Source of the DNA: JABCZZ01 sp964454545
GTDB taxonomy: Bacteria > Pseudomonadota > Alphaproteobacteria > Rickettsiales > JABCZZ01
Assembly (NCBI GenBank): GCA_964454545.1
Contig: CAYVTI010000009.1
Span: forward strand, 1 to 64,000
Direction: 5' to 3'
DNA: 64,000 nt
Numbering within the stretch: the first letter of the stretch is position 1; each line of letters opens with the position of its first letter. The position numbers were made by a program, and so were the translations under genes. This document shows positions 1 through 8,546 of this stretch, piece after piece. The notes under the pieces were generated by a model. That model was not told the origin of the DNA. It searched no databases and was given only the letters and a program-made list of their open reading frames with translations.

Positions 1-672
1 ACTACATCCTATCATGACCATAACGCCGACAAAAAATGCCCGGAACTGCTTGAACAATTGCAGAACGGCAAAATCGTAGCGCTTATTTCCGATGCTGGAA
101 CCCCGCTTATTTCCGACCCCGGCTATAAGCTGGTAAGAGAAGCCGGACTGCTCGGGATAAAGGTCATCCCTATCCCCGGCGCTTCCTCTGTCATCGCAGC
201 GCTTTCCGTATCCGGACTACCCACGGACAGGTTTTTATTTGCAGGCTTCTTGCCTGCTAAAGCAACAGCACGGCGCAAGGAGATAGAGGAACTTTCCGCT
301 ATACCTGCCACAATAGCGCTATTTGAGTCCGTGCACAGGCTGCCGGAAACGCTTCAGGATTTAGCACAGCGCATGGGGGAAAGGCAGGCGGTCATCGCGC
401 GCGAACTCACCAAACTGCATGAGGAACTTCGGCGCGGCACACTGGCTGAACTCGCGGAATATTACGCCGCCACAGGCGAACCGAAAGGTGAAGCGGTTAT
501 CATTATAGAGCCGCCTGCCACATCCGTTCCTTCTTCCATCGATGTTGAAGATTTATTATGCGAATGCCTAAAAACGCTTAGCGTAAAGGATGCCGCGGCA
601 AAAGTCGCCAAAATGACGGGAATGCCACGCCAGGAAGTCTATGCACAAGCGCTGCGCCTCAAAAAGCAATAA
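1..672 (+). CDS. rsmI: 16S rRNA (cytidine-1402-2'-O)-methyltransferase RsmI, 5' truncated by the window edge
   Basis: The reading frame is open from base 1, so the N-terminus lies upstream of the window. The visible 223 residues carry RsmI hallmarks: a YHDHN segment at the left edge, the LISDAGTPLISDPG motif that forms part of the SAM pocket, and a PGASSVIAALSVSGLPTDRF stretch. RsmI methylates the 2'-OH of C1402 in the 16S decoding centre. The stop at 670-672 lies inside the next gene, yraN, a pairing that is common in proteobacteria. The first ATG-like start inside the window (TTG at 58) is internal and should not be used. Confidence 0.95.
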   Translation, partial: TTSYHDHNADKKCPELLEQLQNGKIVALISDAGTPLISDPGYKLVREAGLLGIKVIPIPGASSVIAALSVSGLPTDRFLFAGFLPAKATARRKEIEELSAIPATIALFESVHRLPETLQDLAQRMGERQAVIARELTKLHEELRRGTLAELAEYYAATGEPKGEAVIIIEPPATSVPSSIDVEDLLCECLKTLSVKDAAAKVAKMTGMPRQEVYAQALRLKKQ

Positions 673-1021
673 CAGAAGGAAAGCCCACGCATGGGGGATA
701 ATAGCGGAATATCTCTGCGCCGCGCTGCTTCTCTGCAAAGGCTACTCCATCATTACCATGCGCCACCGTAATCATTCAGGGGAAATCGACATTATAGCCG
801 CCAGGGGAAAGACGCTTGTATTTACCGAAGTAAAAGCGCGCACAGATAAGAATGCGGCGGTCTATTCGGTAACGCCCGCCAAGCAATATGCAGTTACACA
901 GGCAGCAAGCGGCTTTATCGCATCGCATGCAAAATATGCTTCTCATGACTTGCGCTTCGATGTAATGGTGGTAACATCGCCAGTGAATATTCACCATATT
1001 AAGGACGCATGGAGAACCTGA
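641..1021 (+). CDS. yraN: YraN family protein (UPF0102), nuclease-fold protein of unknown role
   Basis: The 126-residue product has the UPF0102/YraN pattern: an N-terminal G..AE..A..LL...GY.I region, then HSGEIDIIA and LVFTEVKAR. These supply the E...D...E.K residues of a restriction-endonuclease-like fold. The biological role of the family is not established. The gene overlaps rsmI by 32 bases and its TGA overlaps the next ATG by one base, so the three genes probably form one translationally coupled unit. The ATG at 641 gives an expected family length. Confidence 0.9.
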   Translation: MHKRCASKSNNRRKAHAWGIIAEYLCAALLLCKGYSIITMRHRNHSGEIDIIAARGKTLVFTEVKARTDKNAAVYSVTPAKQYAVTQAASGFIASHAKYASHDLRFDVMVVTSPVNIHHIKDAWRT

Positions 1022-1611
1022 TGAAAAGAACCTGCCTTCTGCTCGCCGTTTCCACCTTAACCTTAACTGGCTGCATTCCCTTGCTGCTCGGCGGCGCAGG
1101 CACAGCGGGAGTGGTGGCGGCGCAGGAACGCAGCACCGGCAATGCGGTGGACGATAACAGCATCCGTCTTTCCTTATACGATAAATTCATCCAGAGAGAC
1201 GCCAAGGATATCTTCCGTAACGTCGCGGTTCACGTGACGGAAGGCCGAGTCCTGCTCACTGGCGACGTGGATAAACCGGATTCAAAAGTAGAGGCGGTGC
1301 GCCTCGCATGGGAGACCAGGGGCGTGAAGGAGGTCATGGATGAAATCCAGGTCAACGACCAGACCGGAGCTCTGGATTATGCCCAGGACAGCTGGATCGC
1401 GAACCAGATCAGGACCAAACTTCTGCTTGAGAAGAACCTGCGCTCAGTCAATTACAGCGTTGAAGTCGTTAACGGCGTAGTATACCTCATGGGCATAGCG
1501 GAAAATCAGGAGGAGCTCGGCAAAGCGACCTATATCGCCAGCACCACTTCACATGTGAAACAGGTCATCAGCCATGTCGTGCTCAGGGATGACCCGAGGA
1601 GGACCAAGTAA
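1021..1611 (+). CDS. BON-domain outer-membrane lipoprotein (DolP/OsmY-like)
   Basis: Starting at the ATG at 1021 (overlapping the yraN stop, with GGAGA about five bases upstream) gives a 196-residue lipoprotein. It has a short basic and hydrophobic signal ending in a LTGC lipobox, with Cys18 as the lipidated residue. Two BON domains follow, about residues 45-110 (ending near VKEVMDEIQV) and 120-185 (VVYLMGIAENQEE). BON lipoproteins such as DolP bind anionic phospholipid and help maintain outer-membrane integrity. A start 12 bases upstream at 1009 is possible but would place extra residues before the signal. The lipoprotein BON assignment is firm; the exact role is inferred. Confidence 0.88.
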   Translation: MKRTCLLLAVSTLTLTGCIPLLLGGAGTAGVVAAQERSTGNAVDDNSIRLSLYDKFIQRDAKDIFRNVAVHVTEGRVLLTGDVDKPDSKVEAVRLAWETRGVKEVMDEIQVNDQTGALDYAQDSWIANQIRTKLLLEKNLRSVNYSVEVVNGVVYLMGIAENQEELGKATYIASTTSHVKQVISHVVLRDDPRRTK

Positions 1612-1664
1612 GTGGCTAGTGATCAGCGGCCTGTGGCCAGGATTACCACTGATCACAGACCACT
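1611..1664. repeat. Imperfect intergenic palindrome
   Basis: A 16-base arm at 1611-1626 pairs with 1649-1664 at 13 of 16 positions. The loop contains a second small hairpin, GGCC-TGT-GGCC. It fills nearly all of the gap between the BON lipoprotein gene and gshB. There is no T tract, so it looks more like a dispersed palindromic repeat than a terminator. Copy number in the rest of the genome is unknown. Confidence 0.6.
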
Positions 1665-1679
1665 GGTCGCCGAATCGTT

Positions 1680-2618
1680 ATGAAAAAGAAACTCGCCATC
1701 CAGATGGACCCGATAGAGTCTCTTAATCCGCATACGGATACGACTCTGCTGCTTGGCGCGGAGGCGATAAGGCGCGAGTATGATGTTTATCATTACCTGC
1801 CGCAGGCACTGACGTTTAAAAGCGGGGAGATAACAGCCAAGGCACGCCCAGTTGTCCTCTATAACGACCCTGCCAACTATTATAAAGCCGGAGAGTGGCA
1901 GACGTTAAACCTGCGTGAGATGAATGTTATACTCATGCGCCAGGATCCCCCATTCAACATGGAATATATCACGGCTACGTACCTGCTCGACATGCTGAAG
2001 CCGGACGTGCTGGTGGTCAATGATCCGTTCCATGTGCGCAACGCGCCGGAAAAACTGCTTCCGTTCCAGTTTTCCGAATTCATCGCCCCTACCCTGGTTA
2101 CACGCAATACAGGCGCGATAGAGAGCTTCCTGAAAGAGCACAAGGATATCGTCCTCAAGCCGCTTTACGGCTATGCAGGGCAATCAGTATTCCGCGTGAA
2201 ACAGGATGACACCAACCTGCACGCGCTGCTAGAGACATTCTTCGGCAATTCAGGCGAGCCTATTATAGCGCAGCGCTTCATACCGGAAATAAAAACGATG
2301 GATAAGCGCGTCATCGTCATCGACGGGAAAGTCACTTCCATCTATGGCCGCGTACCCGCACAGGGCGACATACGAGCCAATATGCGCGCTGGCGGCACCG
2401 GGATAAAGATCAAATGGGATGATCGGGATATTATGATCGGCGAAACCATCGGCAGGGAACTGGTGAAGCGCGGCATACTACTCGCAGGCATCGATGTCAT
2501 CGGCGACTATCTCACCGAGATCAACATCACCTGTCCCACCGGGCTGATAAAATCCAATGAATTATATGGCCTGAAGCAGGAGACCCTGTTCTGGGACGCG
2601 GTAGAAAAACGATTGTAA
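1680..2618 (+). CDS. gshB: Glutathione synthetase
   Basis: The 312-residue product matches prokaryotic GshB in length and layout. An N-terminal domain opens with KLAIQMDPIESL and contains a MRQDPPFNMEYI segment. An ATP-grasp domain follows with KPLYGYAGQSVFR (nucleotide-binding Lys and glycine-rich loop), IIAQRF and a C-terminal EINITCPTGL metal/substrate loop. It joins gamma-glutamylcysteine to glycine with ATP in the cytosol. The preceding 68 bases are mostly palindrome, so it may be transcribed separately from the rsmI cluster. Cys in the last motif replaces the Ser usual in many homologues; this is probably harmless. Confidence 0.96.
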   Translation: MKKKLAIQMDPIESLNPHTDTTLLLGAEAIRREYDVYHYLPQALTFKSGEITAKARPVVLYNDPANYYKAGEWQTLNLREMNVILMRQDPPFNMEYITATYLLDMLKPDVLVVNDPFHVRNAPEKLLPFQFSEFIAPTLVTRNTGAIESFLKEHKDIVLKPLYGYAGQSVFRVKQDDTNLHALLETFFGNSGEPIIAQRFIPEIKTMDKRVIVIDGKVTSIYGRVPAQGDIRANMRAGGTGIKIKWDDRDIMIGETIGRELVKRGILLAGIDVIGDYLTEINITCPTGLIKSNELYGLKQETLFWDAVEKRL

Positions 2619-2624
2619 GGTTTT

Positions 2625-2648
2625 CAGGGGACATGCTGTCCTCCCCTG
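2625..2648. terminator. Hairpin between the convergent genes gshB and gpsA
   Basis: GGACA-TGC-TGTCC at 2629-2641 forms a perfect core hairpin. It is extended by CAGG and CCTG on the outside, with a three-base bulge. It sits between two convergent stop codons, where a bidirectional terminator is expected. No convincing T tract follows on either strand, so the terminator role is inferred from position only. Confidence 0.35.
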
Positions 2649-2693
2649 CGAGGTCGTCGTATAGAACTCCTCCACGTATCCACGATAAATTTG

Positions 2694-3716
2694 TTACAGG
2701 CTGGTTTGCAACGTCTCAGAAACAAAAGGCCGCTCAAGCAACTGCGCGATAGCCTGATCGATCCCGATTGATTCGCTTATAATCCCGTGCACCGCCTTGC
2801 ATATCGGCATGGATATGCCGATCATCCCGGCCAGATCATTGATCGAATCGGCAGTGGCCACTCCTTCAGCAAGTTTGTGCTGGAAGTTCTCTATGATGAT
2901 GCCCACCGGCATTTTCCGCCGTCCTAGCTCCAGGCCAAGCGACATGTTGCGCGATGTGGCACTGCCGCAGGTAAGGATGAGATCGCCAAACCCGGAAAAT
3001 CCCATCAAAGTTTCCTTCCTGCCCCCTTTTGCTATGCAGAGACGCACCATCTCGGCTATGCCGCGTGTAATCAGCGCAGCCTTGGCGTTCTCGCCGAATC
3101 CTCTGCCTATGGCGATGCCGCAGGCGATGGCAATCACGTTCTTTACCGCGCCGCCTATTTGCGTGCCGATAATATCGTCCGTATAATAGGGACGAAAATA
3201 TTTGCCACCGATGGCAAAAATAATTTTATTAGCAAGATAGGAATCCTGGCAGGCGATCGTGGTTGCCGTCGGCAGCCCTTTCGCCACCTCGATGGCGAAA
3301 TTCGGGCCGCTTAAGATAGCGAGCGGATTCTTCGGCAGTATGGAACTGACCACCTCACTCATCAGCGCAAGGCTGCCACGTTCAATCCCCTTAGTAGCGA
3401 TGATGATGGGCACGCCCGGCTCCAGCTGGTCGGAAAGCAATATGCAGGTGGAGCGAACATGCTGCGACGGCACCGCGAGGATAAGCATGTCGGAGGCGCA
3501 TACCTCCGCCAGCTTGTTCGTGATATCTATGGCAGGATCGATGAAGATATCGGGGAGATAGACATCATTAGTGCGCCTGTTGATGATCGATTCCACAACA
3601 TTATGATTTCCGCTGTAAAGTATTGCCTTGCTCCCGGCGCGGTTTGCAGCGATGGCAAGCGCCGTTCCCCATGCTCCCGCGCTTACGACCCCAATTCTCA
3701 TCTGATCGTTTGTCAT
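2694..3716 (-). CDS. gpsA: NAD(P)-dependent glycerol-3-phosphate dehydrogenase
   Basis: The 340-residue protein has an N-terminal Rossmann signature of GpsA, MRIGVVSAGAWGTALA. It also has a GPNFAIEVAKGLPTA segment and a C-terminal domain containing GFSGFGDLILTC, all diagnostic for this enzyme. It reduces dihydroxyacetone phosphate to sn-glycerol-3-phosphate for phospholipid synthesis. The first glycine position of the usual GxGxxG reads S-A-G here. The start overlaps the ileS stop by four bases, so it is cotranscribed and coupled with ileS. MRIG (residue 6) is an alternative start. Confidence 0.96.
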   Translation of the reverse strand: MTNDQMRIGVVSAGAWGTALAIAANRAGSKAILYSGNHNVVESIINRRTNDVYLPDIFIDPAIDITNKLAEVCASDMLILAVPSQHVRSTCILLSDQLEPGVPIIIATKGIERGSLALMSEVVSSILPKNPLAILSGPNFAIEVAKGLPTATTIACQDSYLANKIIFAIGGKYFRPYYTDDIIGTQIGGAVKNVIAIACGIAIGRGFGENAKAALITRGIAEMVRLCIAKGGRKETLMGFSGFGDLILTCGSATSRNMSLGLELGRRKMPVGIIIENFQHKLAEGVATADSINDLAGMIGISMPICKAVHGIISESIGIDQAIAQLLERPFVSETLQTSL

Positions 3717-6700
3717 GCGGCCACCGGCATGAAACCAATGGAGACTTCCTGGCCTTCTATAATCTCGTTGGCAATAAAGGTACAGCCTTGCATATTCCCC
3801 TGCTCTAGCGACGCGGCAAGCACCTGCTCGGAGATATAATCCCTGTGCGTGTCAAGCACGGGCGCGAGCTTATCCGAAACCCTGAGATGCAGGGTGATCC
3901 GGTCCGCCACATTAAGCCCTGCGTCCTTGCGCGCCTGCTGGATGAGCCGCACCAGATCGCGCGCAAAACCTTCTTCTTCAAGTTCAGGGGTGATATGGGT
4001 ATCCAGTATCACTAGGGCATCGTTGGTGGAAAGCGGTTGGGCGCGATCCTTGTATTCCGGCTTGGGCTCGAGCAAAAGAGCGAATTCCGTTTTCTCCAGC
4101 ACTTCCCCGGCAATTTCAACCCTGCCATCCGGTAATTGCTTCCACTCGCCCTTCTTAGAGGCTGGAATAATCTGTTTCATTTTCTCCGGCAGGCGCTTGC
4201 CAAGCACAGGATTATTAAGCTGCAATTTAAGAGAGGCATATTTATCCAAATCGGGGTCACTGCCCATCGATTTAACATTTACCTCTTCTTCGATGATTTT
4301 GATGATGGCTGGCAAGGCGTTTTCAAAGTCAGCCTTTTTACTGACGATGTTTAATTTACTCAATGGCTGGCGCACCCGAATGTTGAGGCGATTTCGTATT
4401 GCCAATGCTGCATTGCAGACATCGCGTGACCAATCCATTAATTGCATCACCTCGTCACCATATTGCATTTCGGACTGGATTGCTTCGCCCTTGGCTCGCA
4501 ATGACGGAAACTCAACCAGGTGCACGCTCTTTTCTCCGGTCAGTCCCTTGTATATTTCTTCGAGTGTCAAAGGCAGTAAGGGAGATGCGGCACGGCACAT
4601 GATATGCAGCACAGTATAAAGCGTATTATAGGCTGAGAGCTTGTCGGCGTCATGCGCGCTCTTCCAGAAACGCTCCTTGCTGCGCCTTATGTACCAGTTA
4701 TTGAGCGCCTCAAAGAATTGCGTGACAGCTTCGGTTGCCGCAGGCGTGTCATAGGTATCAAACGCCCTTTCGATTTCCGACACCGCCTGGTTGCATTTGG
4801 CCAGTATGTAGCGATCCATGACGTCTTTTGAATCTGTCCTGAATTCCGCCTTCACCCCGTCGGCATTGGCATAAAGACTGAAGAAGTTATAGGCGTTCCA
4901 GATTGGCTTAATGGCAAGACGCACGACATCGCGGATGAACTTGCCCTCCTTGTCGATATAAAGCTCCTGCCCGCGCATGACGGGAGATGCCATCATGAAC
5001 CAGCGCAGCGCATCCGCGCCGTAAGTGTCAAACAGCATCTTCGGGTCGGCATAATTGTTGAGACGCTTGGAAAGTTTCTGCCCCTTATCGTCCAGCACCA
5101 CGCCGTGGCAGATACAGTTCAGAAACGGCGGCTTGTCAAAAATGGCCGTGGCCAGCACCATCAGCGTATAGAACCAACCGCGCGTCTGCGCGACATATTC
5201 CACGATGAAATCGGCGGGGAAATGATGCTCGAACCAGTCCTTGTTCTCAAACGGGTAATGCACTTGCGCGTAAGGCATCGAGCCGGACTCAAACCAGCAA
5301 TCGAACACATCCTCAACACGCCTGTATTCCTCACCGCCTTCCCTGATAACGATTTCATCGATATCAGGACGGTGCAAGCTGGTTATCTTCTGGCCGCTTG
5401 CTTTTTCAAGCTCCTCAACACTGCCAAAGACCTTTATCTTGCCGCTCGAACTTTTCCAGACCGGGATCGGCGTGCCCCAGAAACGGTTGCGCGAGATCGA
5501 CCAGTCGCGTGCGTTCTCCAGCCATTTTCCGAATATCCCATCCCTCACATTGTGGGGTATCCAGTTGATCTGCTGGTTAAGCTCCACCATGCGGTCGCGG
5601 AACTTCGTTACCTCAACATACCAGCTTGGCACTGCCTTATAGATAAGCGGCCTGTCCGTGCGCCAGCAATGTGGGTACGTGTGGGTAATTTGCTCCTGCC
5701 TGATCAAATGCCCGTGCCGTTTCAGCCAGTCGATGATGCGTTCATTGGCTTCACCGAATTTGTATTTCTCCACATTCTCTTCGATGACGTTGAGACCGCG
5801 CAGCGACAGATCCGAAAGATCGATAATCTCATCGGTAAACCTGCCCGCCTGATCTACCGGGCAGACAAGTTTGATTTTGTTGGCTTCGCAGACGCGCTGG
5901 TCATCTTCGCCAAAACCCGGCGCCATATGGACGATGCCGGTACCATCCGTATCAGTGACGAAGTCGCTGCCATCAAGGATGCGGAAAGCATTCTTATGCT
6001 TCCTGAAATAAGGAAAAAGCGGCTTATAAGTAAGCTCGAGCAACATGCTTCCGGGGAAAGGCCCTACCGCATTGAAGAAATGCGACTGCAGGCTGTCATC
6101 CTTTTTTATCTGGCCGCTGTTCTCAAGCGCCTGTTTCAATGTCTCCTGCTGTACGGCGGAAATAATGTAGCAGGTATCGCCGACATGCACGCCGACATAA
6201 TTGATGTCCTTCCCCACAGCCAGCGCAAGGTTGCTTGGCAATGTCCACGGCGTGGTCGTCCAGGCGAGCACCTTGAAGGATGCACACCTTGCCAGCACCG
6301 GATAAGCCTCCAGCAATTGCGCGGGAACCTTGTTCAACTCGAACGCCACCGTTACTGCCTTGTCATCGCGGTTACGGTAAGAGTTGTCAAGGCGGGTCTC
6401 AAAGTTGGAAAGCGGCGTCTCGGCAGCCCAACTGTAAGGCATAACGCGGTAGGCTTCGTAAATCAGCCCCTTGTCGTAAAGCTGCCTGAACGCCCAGATG
6501 ACGGACTCCATGTAATCCTTGTCCATCGTCTTATAATCGTTCCTGAAGTCTACCCAGCGCGCCTGGCGGGTAACATAATATTCCCACTCATGGGTGTATT
6601 TCATGACCGAGGTCTGGCAGTATTCATTGAACTTGCCGATACCGTATTTCATAATTGCCTGGCGGCCGGAAATGCCTAAATCCTTTTCTGCCCCCATTTC

Positions 6701-7012
6701 CGCAGGCAGGCCGTGACAGTCCCATCCAAAACGCCGCTCCACGCGCTTGCCGCGCATCGTCTGGTAGCGGGCGAACAGATCTTTCACGAATCCGGTAAGC
6801 AGATGCCCGTAATGCGGCAGGCCGTTGGCAAAGGGCGGACCATCATAGAAAATGAATTCGTTATTCTTGCCGTTTTTCTCGGCCGGACGGTTCTCCACCG
6901 AAGCGGAAAACAGATTTTCCTTTTTCCAGTACCCCAGTATTTTTTCCTCGATTTTCGGGAAATCAGGATTAGGCTCAACCTCAGGATAATATGTATTTTT
7001 TGTGTTATTCAT
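3713..7012 (-). CDS. ileS: Isoleucyl-tRNA synthetase, type 2 (eukaryote-like)
   Basis: This is a 1099-residue class I synthetase. The ATP-binding HIGH-type motif reads GLPHYGHLL and is followed by GWDCHGLPAE. The KMSKS-type loop reads KLSKRLNNYADP around residue 645. An editing domain (VLAWTTTPWTLPSNLALAV) lies between them, and a long anticodon-binding region follows. The length and motif forms are those of the IleRS2 clade shared by eukaryotic cytosol, Rickettsiales and some other bacteria, a clade known for low mupirocin sensitivity. A palindromic repeat has been read through in frame near residues 836-846. No strong ribosome-binding site is visible before the ATG at 7012. Confidence 0.96.
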   Translation of the reverse strand: MNNTKNTYYPEVEPNPDFPKIEEKILGYWKKENLFSASVENRPAEKNGKNNEFIFYDGPPFANGLPHYGHLLTGFVKDLFARYQTMRGKRVERRFGWDCHGLPAEMGAEKDLGISGRQAIMKYGIGKFNEYCQTSVMKYTHEWEYYVTRQARWVDFRNDYKTMDKDYMESVIWAFRQLYDKGLIYEAYRVMPYSWAAETPLSNFETRLDNSYRNRDDKAVTVAFELNKVPAQLLEAYPVLARCASFKVLAWTTTPWTLPSNLALAVGKDINYVGVHVGDTCYIISAVQQETLKQALENSGQIKKDDSLQSHFFNAVGPFPGSMLLELTYKPLFPYFRKHKNAFRILDGSDFVTDTDGTGIVHMAPGFGEDDQRVCEANKIKLVCPVDQAGRFTDEIIDLSDLSLRGLNVIEENVEKYKFGEANERIIDWLKRHGHLIRQEQITHTYPHCWRTDRPLIYKAVPSWYVEVTKFRDRMVELNQQINWIPHNVRDGIFGKWLENARDWSISRNRFWGTPIPVWKSSSGKIKVFGSVEELEKASGQKITSLHRPDIDEIVIREGGEEYRRVEDVFDCWFESGSMPYAQVHYPFENKDWFEHHFPADFIVEYVAQTRGWFYTLMVLATAIFDKPPFLNCICHGVVLDDKGQKLSKRLNNYADPKMLFDTYGADALRWFMMASPVMRGQELYIDKEGKFIRDVVRLAIKPIWNAYNFFSLYANADGVKAEFRTDSKDVMDRYILAKCNQAVSEIERAFDTYDTPAATEAVTQFFEALNNWYIRRSKERFWKSAHDADKLSAYNTLYTVLHIMCRAASPLLPLTLEEIYKGLTGEKSVHLVEFPSLRAKGEAIQSEMQYGDEVMQLMDWSRDVCNAALAIRNRLNIRVRQPLSKLNIVSKKADFENALPAIIKIIEEEVNVKSMGSDPDLDKYASLKLQLNNPVLGKRLPEKMKQIIPASKKGEWKQLPDGRVEIAGEVLEKTEFALLLEPKPEYKDRAQPLSTNDALVILDTHITPELEEEGFARDLVRLIQQARKDAGLNVADRITLHLRVSDKLAPVLDTHRDYISEQVLAASLEQGNMQGCTFIANEIIEGQEVSIGFMPVAA
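4475..4506 (-). repeat. Palindromic repeat inserted in frame inside ileS
   Basis: The plus strand holds an ATTGC...GCAAT inverted pair with the GGATTGCTTCGC...GCTCGCAATGACG layout, a dispersed repeat type I recognise from many genomes, including Rickettsiales. It is translated here as SLRAKGEAIQ in a surface-like region of the anticodon-binding part, between FP and SEMQYGDE. In-frame palindromic elements are a known feature of Rickettsia genes. Whether this is a member of such a family needs genome-wide copies. Confidence 0.65.
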
Positions 7013-7055
7013 GAGCGCACATTAAGCGAAAACATACGTTAGATTCAATGAGATT

Positions 7056-7850
7056 TTAATTGCCCTGGGACAATTTCGGATCGTCAAGCCCCTTGTCCTG
7101 CCCCTTGTTGGCTTCCTGCGCTGCCGGAATAAGTTCTTCCTTGCTGACCTCATACACCTTATGCTTGCCGCGACCGTAGGATTTCTCCTGCTCCAGGATC
7201 ACCTCCTGCACGGCAGGAATCAAACCCTTCTCGCTCACTTCAATAATGGTATGGTAGCCTCCCACCGAACTTACGATATTACAGGCCTCGTTACTCATCG
7301 TACCCTTCCTGTCCGGCAATCCGGCCGCTTTCTTCTCAAGCATTTCAGCCCGGAACAACCCCGCTTCCAGATCGCGCAGTATCTCAGCACCGGATATCCT
7401 GCTTACCTTGAATCTTTCGGGAGTGGTTGATTCCAGCTTGCTGCGCATCTCATCCGCCGTATTGCCCTTTCCCTGCTTTATAAGCAGGTTTATGACATTT
7501 GTGCGCACCCTATAGCCAATTTTGCCTATGGCATCGACCGTTTTTTCAAATACGGGAGAAGCTTCCTTGTCCGCAAGCTTTTCGCGATCCTTGCGTGCAA
7601 GCTCAGCCATGCATCCCAGAAAGGCCTTTGCAACCGTAAGGAGCATCTCCGACGTTTCAAGCCTGCTCTCGTCCAGATCGAATTTTCTTTCCTCGGCATC
7701 TCCTTCTTCCGCAAGAAAACGCAACCTCTCAAGAATATCACGGGCATGCTGTACAGATACTTCCCTGGTTGCATGGCTTAAGGAGTCTATGGAGTTAAAA
7801 TGCCTGACAACCCTTTCAAACTGCTCGGCTATATCCGTGATTATTATCAT
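7056..7850 (-). CDS. Unrecognised 264-residue cytosolic protein with a duplicated C-terminal motif
   Basis: I do not recognise this protein. It has no signal peptide or membrane segment and is mostly charged helix (residues 1-175). The C-terminal part carries two copies of an EVS..(G/E)LIPA.QE motif, at about residues 204-216 and 234-246, exactly 30 residues apart. It ends in a hydrophilic tail. Its ATG overlaps by one base the TGA of the upstream DUF2610 gene, so the two are probably translated together. Codon use resembles the neighbours. The function is unknown. Confidence 0.7.
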   Translation of the reverse strand: MIIITDIAEQFERVVRHFNSIDSLSHATREVSVQHARDILERLRFLAEEGDAEERKFDLDESRLETSEMLLTVAKAFLGCMAELARKDREKLADKEASPVFEKTVDAIGKIGYRVRTNVINLLIKQGKGNTADEMRSKLESTTPERFKVSRISGAEILRDLEAGLFRAEMLEKKAAGLPDRKGTMSNEACNIVSSVGGYHTIIEVSEKGLIPAVQEVILEQEKSYGRGKHKVYEVSKEELIPAAQEANKGQDKGLDDPKLSQGN

Positions 7851-8110
7851 CAGGTTTTCGCCTCACCGCCCGACGCGGTGCCAAGCGCGTATACGCACAA
7901 TTCCTCAAACGAGACATTATTTTCCTTGGCGATCTCATGCAACTTCTGGAAACTGTCCATCACCTCCTGCGGTATGGTGCCGCCGCGCTCGGTGGACAGC
8001 CAGTGCGCCTGGTGCTGCAGCGGATGCTTGGACGGCTCGGGCTCCCCGACATAGATATTGAACGGTGCTTTTACGCCGCCAAAGTCGCATGGTATGGTAA
8101 ATTTTTTCAT
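7850..8110 (-). CDS. DUF2610 domain protein
   Basis: This 86-residue protein begins MKKFTIPCDFGGVKAPFNIY and contains HPLQHQAHWLSTERGGTIPQ. I associate that pattern with DUF2610, a small family seen mainly in Rickettsiales and related alphaproteobacteria. Residues 50-78 look like a short helical region similar to a ribbon-helix-helix tail (VMDSFQKLHEIAKENNVSF), so a regulatory or adaptor role is conceivable but unproven. It is the first gene of a two-gene unit with the following 264-residue protein. No biochemical function is known to me. Confidence 0.75.
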   Translation of the reverse strand: MKKFTIPCDFGGVKAPFNIYVGEPEPSKHPLQHQAHWLSTERGGTIPQEVMDSFQKLHEIAKENNVSFEELCVYALGTASGGEAKT

Positions 8111-8140
8111 AAGACGCTTTCCACCCTTATAACTGATATT

Positions 8141-8464
8141 CTATTTATTATCAATAATCTGCTTCTTCGCCGCATGCAGAAGATTATACATAGCTTCGCG
8201 GATTTCGCGCTCCTTTATATGCACATGGTGTGCATCAAGATCATGCGCGATTTTATGAAATAGCGCCTCATCGTCACTTTTACCTAAATGAAAGGTCACG
8301 AGGGAGTTTTTATATTCCATAGCCTTTTCAGCATCTAAGGTCATTTTCGCGGAGGCCCATACGGCTAACAGGCTGTGATATCGCGCATTAATAAGGAATT
8401 CCATCTCCTTATCATGTGCGTACTTGTTTTCTTCAGCTTTTTCTTTATTATCAAAGGCAGCCAT
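8141..8464 (-). CDS. DUF1476 family protein, ATP synthase zeta-subunit-like
   Basis: The 107-residue product follows the DUF1476 pattern. It has an N-terminal F(D)NKEKAEENKYAHDKEMEF helix, a central SLLAVWASAKM segment and a C-terminal IREAMYNLLHAAKKQI helix. In Paracoccus and relatives this family is the zeta subunit that inhibits reverse ATP hydrolysis by F1. Divergent placement next to purC is typical for alphaproteobacteria. The N-terminal inhibitory segment is present, but inhibition in this organism is inference. Confidence 0.85.
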   Translation of the reverse strand: MAAFDNKEKAEENKYAHDKEMEFLINARYHSLLAVWASAKMTLDAEKAMEYKNSLVTFHLGKSDDEALFHKIAHDLDAHHVHIKEREIREAMYNLLHAAKKQIIDNK

Positions 8465-8546
8465 ATTTTCTTCCTTATTTTGTTATCATTAGCTATTACT
8501 TATGAAAGATACTTACATGCCATCCAAACGAACCGCAAGTGGAACA

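Noticed and set aside
5105..6679. 524-codon open frame on the plus strand
   Set aside because: It lies entirely antisense to ileS, has no recognisable domain or ribosome-binding site, and is the mirror of a strongly conserved gene.
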